Origin: an uncultured Megasphaera sp. | Lineage (GTDB): Bacteria > Bacillota > Negativicutes > Veillonellales > Megasphaeraceae | Length of the DNA: 17,973 nt | Assembly (NCBI GenBank): GCA_900540735.1 | Contig: UQHB01000050.1 | Coordinates: forward strand, 1 to 17,973 | Direction: 5' to 3' | Part shown: positions 7,080-14,167 of the stretch, piece after piece | How the letters are laid out: each line of letters opens with the position of its first letter | Numbering within the stretch: the stretch's first letter is position 1 | Made by a program: the position numbers and the translations under genes | The notes under the pieces: model-generated | Database searches by the model: none | What the model was told of the DNA's origin: nothing | The model's input: only the letters and a program-made list of their open reading frames with translations

Positions 7080-7144
7080 AGTATATACTGAAATAAGTAT
7101 GAAGTAAAACTACAATATATTACTATAAAATTAAGTATTACTTA
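7080..7144. promoter_or_regulatory. Divergent promoter region with palindromes between the Fe-S gene and the LysR remnant
   Basis: On the minus strand, TTTACT (7103-7108) and TATACT (7080-7085) with a 17-base spacer form a plausible promoter for the Fe-S gene. A perfect palindrome, AGTATATACT (7080-7089), covers its -10. A second palindrome, TAAGTATTACTTA (7132-7144, with a central unpaired T), lies just before the LysR start. Paired palindromes between a LysR gene and a divergent target fit the usual LysR arrangement, but the regulator is broken here. Confidence 0.45.
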
Positions 7145-7159
7145 TTATAAGGAGGGCCT

Positions 7160-7617
7160 ATGGAAACAGCACGATGCAAAGCCTTTTTAGCAGCTGTCGA
7201 AACAGGGAGCTTTTTAAAAGCAGCGGCAGTACTGCAATATACGCCGTCTGGTGTGAGCCAGCTCGTCCAAGCCTTAGAAAAAGAAGTGGGCTTTGTCCTC
7301 TTACATCGCAGTAAGCGCGGCGTAACCGTTACATCAGAAGGGGCGAGACTTGTACAGCCTATTCGCGAGTTTTAATTTGCTTTTCAACGCTCGAAAACTT
7401 TGCAGCTATGGCCATGATTGAACAAGGCTTGGGCATGAGCATTATGAATGAACTCATTACGAAAGGGCGCATTTGCAACGTCGTCAAACTGCCCTTAACA
7501 CCGCCCGAATACATTACCTTAAGCATCGCCGTGCCGTCACTGCAGAAGGCGTCGCCGGCAGTGCGCAAATTTATTACCTATGCGACAGACATGATTTCGA
7601 AAAAAATAATGTTATGA
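7160..7617 (+). pseudogene. LysR-family regulator remnant with an internal deletion
   Basis: The first 71 codons (7160-7375) are a complete LysR winged-helix DNA-binding domain: FLAAVETGSFLKAAAVLQYT, PSGVSQLVQALEKEVGF and LLHRSKRGVTVTSEGARL. They run into a stop at 7373-7375. Directly after, in another frame, about 7384-7617 encodes a typical C-terminal end of the LysR effector-binding domain (STLENFAAMAMIEQGLGMSI followed by MNEL). LysR proteins are about 290-300 residues, so roughly 140-150 codons of hinge and effector domain are missing and the frame changes across the join. A ribosome site (AAGGAGGG) is intact, so a short HTH-only protein might still be made. Confidence 0.85.
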
Positions 7618-7630
7618 CAAGTGAAAATAC

Positions 7631-7659
7631 TTGACACAACAGGGTGATTCGTGTATACT
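7631..7659 (+). promoter_or_regulatory. Promoter of the ylxM-ffh-rpsP operon
   Basis: A perfect TTGACA (7631-7636), a 17-base spacer and TATACT (7654-7659). A start near 7666 leaves a short leader of about 30 bases before ylxM. The in-frame GTG at 7644 lies inside this promoter, so it cannot be the ylxM start. Confidence 0.88.
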
Positions 7660-7694
7660 ATCCTAGGTCAGACAGTAAGAAAGGCGGTGGCGTA

Positions 7695-8048
7695 ATGGCT
7701 GATGATATGGCAATCGACGATGTCGTCCGCAAGGGACAGCTCCTCGATACGTATGGCTCGCTCCTCACAGACCGACAACAAGTTTGCATGCACTTATATT
7801 TCGACATGAATTTGTCTTTAAGTGAAATTGCAGAAGAATTACACGTATCGCGGCAAAGTGTCAACGATATGATTCGCCGGACTTCAAAAGCCCTCGAACA
7901 TTACGATGACCGTCTCCAAATCGTAGCAAAAAATAAACAACTTGCTGCACAGCTTATGGATGTAATTTCGCTCCTTCACGGCGGCGCTGCCGATAGAGAA
8001 GAAGCCAAACATATTCTGGCGGCTATTTGCAGCGAATTGAACGCATAA
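7695..8048 (+). CDS. ylxM: YlxM-family helix-turn-helix protein, SRP-associated
   Basis: YlxM proteins are small HTH proteins encoded just before ffh in Firmicutes and have been linked to signal-recognition-particle function. This 117-residue product has the usual size. It carries LLTDRQQVCMHLYFDMNLSL and a sigma-70 region 4-like HTH (SEIAEELHVSRQSVNDMIRR), followed by a helical tail. ATG 7695 is chosen because upstream in-frame codons overlap the promoter; a GGTGG-type ribosome site lies 5 to 9 bases upstream. The gene ends 11 bases before ffh, indicating coupled expression. Confidence 0.88.
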   Translation: MADDMAIDDVVRKGQLLDTYGSLLTDRQQVCMHLYFDMNLSLSEIAEELHVSRQSVNDMIRRTSKALEHYDDRLQIVAKNKQLAAQLMDVISLLHGGAADREEAKHILAAICSELNA

Positions 8049-8059
8049 AGGAGGCCCTC

Positions 8060-9412
8060 ATGGCATTCGAAAGCTTGTCCGAACGTTTTCAGGCAGCATT
8101 CAAAAAACTCCGCGGTAAAGGGAAGCTCTCGGAAGAAGACGTTAGTCTCGCCCTCAAAGAAATGCGCCGGGCGCTCCTGGAAGCCGACGTTAACTTTAAC
8201 GTAACGAAAGATTTCATTAAAAAAGTCAAAGAAAAAGCAGTTGGCGAAGAAGTATTCGGCAGTTTGAATGCATCTCAGACGGTTATTAAAATTGTCCGCG
8301 ATGAATTGACGGAACTTCTTGGCGGTACACAAAGCCGCATTACCATTGCCTCGAAGCCACCGACCATCATCATGCTCGTCGGTCTCCAAGGGGCCGGGAA
8401 AACGACGACTGCTGCCAAACTGGCAAAGAAGCTCAAATCCCAAGGGAAAGCACCGCTCCTCGTAGCTGGTGACGTGTACCGGCCTGCGGCTATTACGCAG
8501 TTACAGGTCTTAGGGCAAGAACTGGATATGCCGGTGTATACTGAAGAAGGCAACCAACACCCTGTAGAAATTGCGAAACACGCAATTCCCTACGCTATTA
8601 GCCACTTGCGTGATGTGGTCATCATCGATACGGCTGGCCGACTCCATATTAACGAAACGTTGATGGACGAATTGGTCAACATTAAAGAAGAAGTTCATCC
8701 TCATGAAATTCTCCTCGTCGTCGATGCCATGACTGGGCAAGATGCAGTCACAGCGGCAACGGCCTTCGATAATGCCCTCGATATTGACGGCATTATTATG
8801 ACTAAGCTCGACGGTGATGCTCGTGGCGGTGCGGCTCTTTCCATTAAAGCCGTTACAGGGAAGCCTATTAAATTCATCGGTGTCAGCGAAAAAATCGATG
8901 GCCTCGAAGAATTCCACCCTAATCGCTATGCATCGCGTATCCTTGATTTAGGCGACGTCGAAACGATTATTGAAAAAGCCCAGGCAGCCTTTGATGAAGA
9001 ATCGATGAAAGACATTCAGGAAACCATGAAAAAAGGGTCCTTCACGTTCGACGATTTCCTCAAACAGCTGCAAATGATTAAGAAAATGGGCAACATGGGC
9101 TCTCTTATGAGCCTCATCCCAGGCATTGGCAAGTATAAGAAAGAATTGGACAAAGTCGATATGGACGGCAAAGAAATCCGCCGTGTCGAAGCCATCATTA
9201 CATCCATGACGGCGCAAGAACGGTCCAGTGCCAATCCGAAAATGCTCATCAAAGACAGCCGTAAACGGCGTATTGCCAAAGGCAGCGGCACGCGCGTCCA
9301 AGATGTCAATCGCTTGATTAAACAGTTTACGGAAATGCAAAAAATGATGAAGCAAGCCAAAAAAGCACAAAAGAACAAACGACGCGGCTTCTTGCCTCGT
9401 CTGCCCTTTTAA
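8060..9412 (+). CDS. ffh: Signal recognition particle protein Ffh (SRP54 GTPase)
   Basis: Ffh with 4.5S RNA binds signal sequences on nascent chains and delivers ribosomes to FtsY at the membrane. The 450-residue protein has all three domains. The N domain covers about 1-90. The G domain has P-loop GLQGAGKT (109-116), DVYRPAA (138-144), DTAGR (190-194) and TKLDGDARGG (248-257). The methionine-rich M domain has KKMGNMGSLMSLIPGIGK (341-358), the RNA-binding SGTRVQDVNRLI (409-420) and TEMQKMMKQ. The start is ATG 8060, behind an excellent AAAGGAGG (8047-8054); an in-frame TTG at 8027 lies inside ylxM and is rejected. A basic tail with a PRLPF ending closes the protein. Confidence 0.97.
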   Translation: MAFESLSERFQAAFKKLRGKGKLSEEDVSLALKEMRRALLEADVNFNVTKDFIKKVKEKAVGEEVFGSLNASQTVIKIVRDELTELLGGTQSRITIASKPPTIIMLVGLQGAGKTTTAAKLAKKLKSQGKAPLLVAGDVYRPAAITQLQVLGQELDMPVYTEEGNQHPVEIAKHAIPYAISHLRDVVIIDTAGRLHINETLMDELVNIKEEVHPHEILLVVDAMTGQDAVTAATAFDNALDIDGIIMTKLDGDARGGAALSIKAVTGKPIKFIGVSEKIDGLEEFHPNRYASRILDLGDVETIIEKAQAAFDEESMKDIQETMKKGSFTFDDFLKQLQMIKKMGNMGSLMSLIPGIGKYKKELDKVDMDGKEIRRVEAIITSMTAQERSSANPKMLIKDSRKRRIAKGSGTRVQDVNRLIKQFTEMQKMMKQAKKAQKNKRRGFLPRLPF

Positions 9413-9458
9413 TAGAGTCTCATAGAGACAGATACCAATTGGAGGAGGTGAATTTCTC

Positions 9459-9728
9459 ATGATTAAAATTCGTTTAGCTCGCTTAGGTGCTAAAAAGAAA
9501 CCGGTTTACCGTGTAGTTGTTGCTGATTCCCGCGACGCTCGTAACAACGGTCGTCCTGTAGCTACGCTCGGTCAGTATGACCCGTCCAAAGACGCTGCAA
9601 CTCGTTTGACTGTTGATGCTGAACAGGCAGTAGCATGGCTCGGTAAAGGTGCACAGCCTACCGATACGATCCGCTCCTTATTCAAAAAAGCCGGCATCAT
9701 GGCTCAGTTTGAAGCATCCAAGAAGTAA
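9459..9728 (+). CDS. rpsP: 30S ribosomal protein S16
   Basis: S16 is an early-assembling protein of the small ribosomal subunit that binds the 5' domain of 16S rRNA. The 89-residue product is of family length and opens with the diagnostic MIKIRLARLGAKKKPVYRVV, then ADSRDARNNGRPVATLGQYD. A very strong ribosome site, GGAGGAGGTG (9441-9450), sits eight bases before ATG 9459, as expected for a highly expressed ribosomal protein. A 46-base gap separates it from ffh. It contains a small inverted repeat (GTCTC/GAGAC) but no promoter that I can see, so read-through from the operon promoter is likely. Confidence 0.98.
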   Translation: MIKIRLARLGAKKKPVYRVVVADSRDARNNGRPVATLGQYDPSKDAATRLTVDAEQAVAWLGKGAQPTDTIRSLFKKAGIMAQFEASKK

Positions 9729-9742
9729 GTGAGGCTGATACA

Positions 9743-9970
9743 ATGGAAGCATTAATTGCAGGCATTGCAAAAGCGTTGGTAAAACGTCCGGACGCAGTTA
9801 CGGTAAAGAAAATCCAAAAACGAGGCCTCGAAGTATATGAACTGCATGTCGCCCCAGAAGATATGGGCAAGGTCATTGGCAAACAAGGCAAGATTGCTAA
9901 AGCTCTCCGCCTTGTTGTCAAGGCTGCGGCAGTGAAGGCCAACAAGAAAGTATCAGTAGATATCGTATAG
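9743..9970 (+). CDS. khpA: KhpA-type KH-domain RNA-binding protein
   Basis: KhpA is a 75-80-residue single KH-domain RNA-binding protein that acts with KhpB/Jag in Firmicutes on RNA and cell-division or envelope genes. This 75-residue protein has the KH GxxG loop GKQG (46-49) in MGKVIGKQGKIAKALR and the N-terminal MEALIAGIAKALVKRPDAV typical of the family. It lies 14 bp behind rpsP with a GTGAGG site, in the position of ylqC in Bacillus subtilis. No other domain is present. Confidence 0.95.
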   Translation: MEALIAGIAKALVKRPDAVTVKKIQKRGLEVYELHVAPEDMGKVIGKQGKIAKALRLVVKAAAVKANKKVSVDIV

Positions 9971-9978
9971 GAGGAACT

Positions 9979-10386
9979 ATGGATCAGATTACATTGCGCG
10001 TTCCTGTGGCTGTAAAGTCGAAAGTAACGCAGGCTCTGAAAGACAAAATCCTCAAAAATGCTGATCAAGCATTGAGCGATATTGATCGGGAAATGCAAAA
10101 CTTGGAATTCCAAGCAAAACGCATGATGACCGAACAAGCTAAAATCGATGCTCAAGGGTTGATTTCTCTTCGTGCTAAAGTGGAAGAACAAAAACAACGG
10201 CTCATGGCTACAAAAGCTAAAGCTGAGCACGATAGAAATGAAGCACAGCAACTGACTATTGGCTCTGAAATCCGGCAAGGTACGCTGGAACAGACTGTTG
10301 TTGTCAAAGTCGGCAATGATTTAGAAAAATTGATGGGTACTGAAATTTTGCTGGAAGACGGCAAAATCATATCCATACGTCAATAG
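9979..10386 (+). CDS. ylqD: YlqD-family coiled-coil protein
   Basis: A 135-residue soluble protein in the same place as Bacillus subtilis ylqD, between the KH-domain gene and rimM. An N-terminal strand segment (ITLRVPVAVKSKVT) is followed by a long charged helix, about residues 18-90, rich in Glu, Gln, Lys and Ala and likely coiled coil. A small C-terminal beta segment ends it (VVVKVGNDLEKLMGTEILLE). No catalytic residues are apparent and the family function is not established; position suggests a role in ribosome or RNA metabolism. The AGGAGG site overlaps the khpA stop codon, so translation is probably coupled. Confidence 0.85.
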   Translation: MDQITLRVPVAVKSKVTQALKDKILKNADQALSDIDREMQNLEFQAKRMMTEQAKIDAQGLISLRAKVEEQKQRLMATKAKAEHDRNEAQQLTIGSEIRQGTLEQTVVVKVGNDLEKLMGTEILLEDGKIISIRQ

Positions 10387-10392
10387 AATACG

Positions 10393-10896
10393 ATGGCTGA
10401 AAAAGAATTATTCACAGTCGGCCATATCGTCGCCCCGCACGGCGTGCGGGGTGATGTTCGTATTTACCCGGATACAGATTTCCCGAAGCGGTTTCTCTCC
10501 ATGAAGTACGGCTATATTGGCGGTAAGAAATATACTGTCGAAGGCGCCCGTTTCCACAAGCGCGTCGTCCTCATGAAGTTTGCCGGTGTCGATGACCGGA
10601 ATGCCGCAGAGCTCCTCATCAAAAAGGATTTCCAAGTGCCGCGGGAAGATTTGATGCCCCTCAAGAAAGGACAGTACTATGTCTTTGATATTATGGGGCT
10701 CTCTGTATATGATGAAGAAGATCATCTTTTAGGCAAACTGACAGATGTCCTAAAAACGGGTAGTAACGATGTCTATGTCGTAACCGATGACAACGGCAAG
10801 GAACAGCTCTTTGCAGCTATTCCGGACGTTGTTAAATCGATTGATATAGACGCTAAAAAAATCGTCGTTAATCCGCCGGAGTGGGTAGACGAATGA
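10393..10896 (+). CDS. rimM: 16S rRNA processing / 30S maturation factor RimM
   Basis: RimM binds S19 and helps the 30S head and the 3' end of 16S rRNA to mature. The 167-residue protein has the family length. Its N-terminal RimM domain opens with FTVGHIVAPHGVRGDVRIYP and FPKRF. Its C-terminal PRC-barrel domain starts near 95 (GQYYVFDIMGLSVYDEEDHL) and contains GSNDVYVV and IPDVVKSIDID. There is no clear Shine-Dalgarno between the ylqD stop (10386) and ATG 10393, so it probably relies on translational coupling. Its stop overlaps the trmD start in an ATGA quartet. Confidence 0.96.
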   Translation: MAEKELFTVGHIVAPHGVRGDVRIYPDTDFPKRFLSMKYGYIGGKKYTVEGARFHKRVVLMKFAGVDDRNAAELLIKKDFQVPREDLMPLKKGQYYVFDIMGLSVYDEEDHLLGKLTDVLKTGSNDVYVVTDDNGKEQLFAAIPDVVKSIDIDAKKIVVNPPEWVDE

Positions 10897-11630
10897 GGAT
10901 TGACATTATTTCCTTATTCCCGGAACTCATCGAGTCCTTTTATGAGCACAGCATTATTGGCAGAGCCCGTAAAGCAGGCCTCTTAGACTTAGATGTGACC
11001 AATCCGCGGAATTTTACGTTCGACAAACACCACATGGTCGATGATACGATTTATGGCGGCGGTTGCGGCATGCTCATGAAAGCACAGCCTTTATATACAG
11101 CTGTCGAAGTCGTACGCCGTGCCGTACCGAAGAGTCGGGTCATCTTCATGGGCCCTGCTGGGACGACCTTTACACAAGCAAAAGCACGAGAACTGGCCCA
11201 ATACGACCAGCTCATTTTCTTGTGCGGCCATTATGAAGGAGTAGACTACCGAGTCGAAACAGAACTGGCTGATGAGACTATTTCCATTGGCGATTACGTC
11301 TTAACAGGCGGTGAAATTCCGGCCATGGTTGTCACCGACGCTGTAGCGCGGATGGTACCGGGCGTTCTCGGTGCGACCGCCAGTGCCGCCGAAGACTCGT
11401 TCTACAATTCCTTACTCGAGTATCCTCAGTACACGAAGCCTGCTGTCTTTCGCGACATGGCCGTACCGGACGTACTCCGTAACGGCGACCATGCGAAAAT
11501 CGAAGCGTGGCGGACGCGGCAATCTTTGTTGCGGACCCTAATCCAGCGGCCTGATTTATTAGACCACTGCACGCTCACACCAGCAGCAGAAAAAGTTCTT
11601 CAAGAACTCAAGCAGGAGCAGACACGATGA
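10893..11630 (+). CDS. trmD: tRNA (guanine-37-N1) methyltransferase TrmD
   Basis: TrmD methylates G37 next to the anticodon of tRNAs that read CNN codons, using S-adenosylmethionine, and so prevents +1 frameshifting. The 245-residue SPOUT-fold protein has IYGGGCGMLMKAQPL, the knot region LCGHYEGVDYR, ISIGDYVLTGGEIPAMVV and MVPGVLG, then AEDSF with the likely catalytic aspartate. ATG 10893 is preferred over in-frame GTG 10881: it gives the canonical MRIDIISLFPE start and forms an ATGA overlap with rimM. The stop overlaps the next start the same way. Confidence 0.97.
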   Translation: MRIDIISLFPELIESFYEHSIIGRARKAGLLDLDVTNPRNFTFDKHHMVDDTIYGGGCGMLMKAQPLYTAVEVVRRAVPKSRVIFMGPAGTTFTQAKARELAQYDQLIFLCGHYEGVDYRVETELADETISIGDYVLTGGEIPAMVVTDAVARMVPGVLGATASAAEDSFYNSLLEYPQYTKPAVFRDMAVPDVLRNGDHAKIEAWRTRQSLLRTLIQRPDLLDHCTLTPAAEKVLQELKQEQTR

Positions 11631-12199
11631 AGTCGTCTTTATACGTAGGACTCGTACATTATCCTATATATGATAAGAATTTTAACGTCATTGCGACGGC
11701 TATTACGAATTATGATTTACACGACATTGCCCGTTCGTCCATGACCTATGGCGTGAAGAAGTATTTCATTATTCATCACGTCCAGGGACAGCTGGATATG
11801 GTCCATAAGATTATCGACTTTTGGCGCGGCTCTGTAGGCCGTAATTATAATTTGTACCGCACGCAGGCTTTTGATATTATAGATATTCGTCCGTCTATTG
11901 AAGCAGCCATTGATGCTGTGACGACAGCCGAAGGAAAGCGTCCCTATGTCATTACGACAGATGCGCGGACCTATGCCAATACGATTTCCTATAAAGACTT
12001 GCGGCAAAAACGGGAACGTGACGACACGCCGGTTTTACTGCTTCTCGGTACAGGCTATGGCATGACGAAAGAAACAATGGAACAATTTGATTTTATCCTG
12101 GAACCGATTTACGGGGCCGGGGAGTACAATCACTTATCAGTACGCTCGGCAGCAGCCATTATCTTAGACCGCTTAGCCGGCGAAGAGTGGTGGAAATAA
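11627..12199 (+). CDS. SPOUT-family RNA methyltransferase (TM1570-like), target unknown
   Basis: A 190-residue protein of the small SPOUT RNA methyltransferase family often found next to trmD in Thermotoga-like and clostridial genomes. It opens with LYVGLVHYPIYDKNFNVIAT and has DIARSSMTYGVKKYFIIHHV, then a C-terminal knot: LLLGTGYGMTKE and YNHLSVRSAAAIILDRL, the cofactor-binding loops of SPOUT enzymes. It starts inside the trmD stop (ATGA) and ends 14 bp before yebC. Its RNA substrate is not known to me. In Bacillus rplS usually follows trmD; this gene takes that place here. Confidence 0.88.
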   Translation: MKSSLYVGLVHYPIYDKNFNVIATAITNYDLHDIARSSMTYGVKKYFIIHHVQGQLDMVHKIIDFWRGSVGRNYNLYRTQAFDIIDIRPSIEAAIDAVTTAEGKRPYVITTDARTYANTISYKDLRQKRERDDTPVLLLLGTGYGMTKETMEQFDFILEPIYGAGEYNHLSVRSAAAIILDRLAGEEWWK

Positions 12200-12213
12200 A
12201 GGGAGGCATTTAT

Positions 12214-12951
12214 ATGTCTGGACATTCAAAATGGGCTAATATTAAACGGAAAAAAGGGAAAAACGACGCTATTCGCGCCAAAATTACGACGAAAATCGGC
12301 CGTGAAATTACCATTGCCGTTCGTATGGGCGGCCCGGACCCGGTCGGTAACATGCGTTTAAAATTAGCACTCCAAAAAGCAAAAGAAAATAATATTCCGA
12401 AAGATAACATCAAACGGGCTATTCAAAAAGGCTCTGGTGCTGCTGACGGCCAGAACTACGAAGAAATCGTATACGAAGGCTACGGCCCTGCTGGCGTTGC
12501 CGTTACGGTCAACGTCCTCACAGATAACCGTAACCGTGCAGCAGCTGCTGTTCGTCATGAATTTACGAAACACGGTAGTGGCCTCGGTGCAACGGGCTGC
12601 GTAGGCTGGATGTTCCACAGCACTGGTGTATTCCTCGTCGATAAAGCGAACGCAACAGAAGATCAGCTCATGGAAATTGCTTTAGATGCTGGTGCTGATG
12701 ATGTTAAGACCGGTGATGACGAATACGAAATCACAACGTCTCCGGAAAACTTCGATGCTGTTGAAAAAGCTTTGGAAGACAACCATATTCCGACTGAACA
12801 TGCACAGATTACGATGGTTCCGGAAAATACGATTAAATTGAACAAAGAAGACGCTGAAAAATTGGAAACTCTCGTCGATGCATTGGAAGAAATCGATGAC
12901 GTTCAGGATGTATACCATAACGGTGAAATGCCTGAAGACGACGAAGAATAA
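12214..12951 (+). CDS. YebC/PmpR-family protein (transcriptional regulator or translation factor)
   Basis: Family members bind DNA in some species, and recent work implicates YebC proteins in translation of proline-rich stretches; TACO1 is the mitochondrial relative. The 245-residue product has the invariant start MSGHSKWANIKRKKGKNDA and IREITIAVR-like helices. The stretches LALQKAKENNIPKDNI and YEGYGPAGVAV are also typical, with an acidic C-terminus. ATG 12214, behind GGGAGG (12201-12206), is chosen over an in-frame GTG at 12187 that lies within the preceding gene. It is the last gene of the operon, closed by a strong terminator. Confidence 0.95.
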   Translation: MSGHSKWANIKRKKGKNDAIRAKITTKIGREITIAVRMGGPDPVGNMRLKLALQKAKENNIPKDNIKRAIQKGSGAADGQNYEEIVYEGYGPAGVAVTVNVLTDNRNRAAAAVRHEFTKHGSGLGATGCVGWMFHSTGVFLVDKANATEDQLMEIALDAGADDVKTGDDEYEITTSPENFDAVEKALEDNHIPTEHAQITMVPENTIKLNKEDAEKLETLVDALEEIDDVQDVYHNGEMPEDDEE

Positions 12952-12968
12952 GACGTGTCTATATACAA

Positions 12969-13000
12969 AAAAGAAGAGACGAGCAATCGTCTCTTCTTTT
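12969..13000 (+). terminator. Intrinsic terminator of the ylxM-yebC operon
   Basis: A perfect 14-bp stem, AAAAGAAGAGACGA (12969-12982) with TCGTCTCTTCTTTT (12987-13000), closed by a GCAA tetraloop of the GNRA type. It starts 17 bases after the yebC stop. A-runs on the other strand make it symmetric, but no minus-strand gene ends here. Confidence 0.92.
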
Positions 13001-13048
13001 ACATGTAAACAGTGAGCGGAACGGACAGTGAAAAAAGAAGGCTTGCAT

Positions 13049-14095
13049 ATGATGAAGAAACCATGGATTGTTGTAGGATTAGTTGCTGTAGTATTGAGTA
13101 CGGCGAGTATGAATCAGTCTGCTTATGCGTTAGGGGCCCCGTATATTCCGCAAATAGCCATTCCTCAAATAAAGGAATCGTCTCGCATGAATATTTCTAA
13201 TTGGGGCATTACGTTCCCCATATTGTTAGGGTATACGAGTGAAGATAATTCTACGAAAGATTCTTTATCCTTTACGTACCGTAAAGAAAATGCCGTAGTA
13301 GGTATCGATGCAACAAAAGGAGATATACTGCAAGGGTCTAACGCCTTGGAGCTGTATAAAAAGTTCCAAGAAGGCATGCATAGTCAAATTCAGAAAAATG
13401 GGTATAATCATGAACAGATGAAGGTTCTTACGATTCACCATATGCCATGGCTGTATATTTCGTACGAAATACCAACTGGCGAAACGACTGAGCCTGTCAT
13501 AAAAGAAGAATATACGCTTATTGGCTATGGAAAAATGTATGTTTTTAGTTTCTTTGCACCTAAGTCAATCTATAAATCGGAAAAAGGGACGTTTGAAAAA
13601 TTTATTCAATCTGTTGACATAAAGGATACATGGCGTGCAGTTACGGTTGCGAATACAAATTATTCTTTTGAAGTGCCTGATTCATTTATCGGCATGACAG
13701 CTGAACAGGTACAGCAGATTTCTTCAGAACACACCTATTTATCAGGGGACCCACGCTTTATGACCGGCGTCATTGTCCAGCCTTTAGAAAAGTATCCATT
13801 TTTACCGAAGAGTTTGGCTAATCTGACGGCTACCGACAAAGAACGGTTAGAAAAAGGGTTAGTTGTCAAAGCTCAAGGAGAAAGTCAAACCGTGAAAAAG
13901 GGTTCTTTTACGTATACGACAGTCAATGGTAAACCTTGCATCATTTGGGATACAACAGACCAAGGAAGCCATAATAGAAGTTATATTTTTGTGCAAGACG
14001 GCAACTATATTTCGTTTGACTATGGCTACGAAGAAAGTGTGGCCAATACGGTACTGCCTTTAGTAGAACAATCGGCCAAGTCTATTCAGCTATAA
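13049..14095 (+). CDS. Secreted protein of unknown function, two similar halves
   Basis: A 348-residue protein with a clear signal peptide: KK, a hydrophobic stretch WIVVGLVAVVLSTA, and a likely cut after AYA (residue 27). I do not recognise the family. The mature part seems to repeat one fold twice, about 48-190 and 198-348. Each half begins with a short strand (ISNWGITFPI; NYSFEVPDSF) and ends with aromatic strands and a helix (YVFSFFAPK...FIQSVDI; YISFDYGYEES...SAKSIQL), somewhat like PsbP/DcrB-type domains. The single mature cysteine (C297) rules out an internal disulfide. ATG 13049 behind AGAAGG is chosen; GTG 13028 would put seven polar residues before the signal peptide. Base composition is AT-richer than in its neighbours. 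Confidence 0.75.
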   Translation: MMKKPWIVVGLVAVVLSTASMNQSAYALGAPYIPQIAIPQIKESSRMNISNWGITFPILLGYTSEDNSTKDSLSFTYRKENAVVGIDATKGDILQGSNALELYKKFQEGMHSQIQKNGYNHEQMKVLTIHHMPWLYISYEIPTGETTEPVIKEEYTLIGYGKMYVFSFFAPKSIYKSEKGTFEKFIQSVDIKDTWRAVTVANTNYSFEVPDSFIGMTAEQVQQISSEHTYLSGDPRFMTGVIVQPLEKYPFLPKSLANLTATDKERLEKGLVVKAQGESQTVKKGSFTYTTVNGKPCIIWDTTDQGSHNRSYIFVQDGNYISFDYGYEESVANTVLPLVEQSAKSIQL

Positions 14096-14112
14096 CGTAT
14101 AGTAAAGACACG

Positions 14113-14148
14113 AATAGCCTTGTCGGGATATGTCCTGACAAGGCTATT
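14113..14148. terminator. Shared terminator between the two secreted-protein genes
   Basis: A 16-bp stem, 14113-14128 with 14133-14148 (outer AATAGCCTTGTC / GACAAGGCTATT, one G-T wobble inside), with a TATG loop and a following T-run on the plus strand. It lies between convergent genes and is oriented best for the plus-strand gene. It may also stop minus-strand transcripts, though with few T residues. Confidence 0.85.
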
Positions 14149-14167
14149 TTTATAGGGGCACATATGG

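Noticed and set aside
7644..7694. Earlier GTG start for ylxM
   Set aside because: It lies between the -35 and the -10 of a near-consensus promoter, so it would not be transcribed.
9416..9428. Small inverted repeat GTCTC/GAGAC before rpsP as an S16 leader element
   Set aside because: Five base pairs with a tiny loop and no conserved form; too weak to call.
8510..9460. Long minus-strand open frames opposite ffh
   Set aside because: They are antisense shadows of the conserved ffh gene and show no family motif or ribosome site.
12187..12213. Earlier GTG start for yebC
   Set aside because: It lies in the preceding gene, and the invariant MSGHSKW start at 12214 has its own strong ribosome site.
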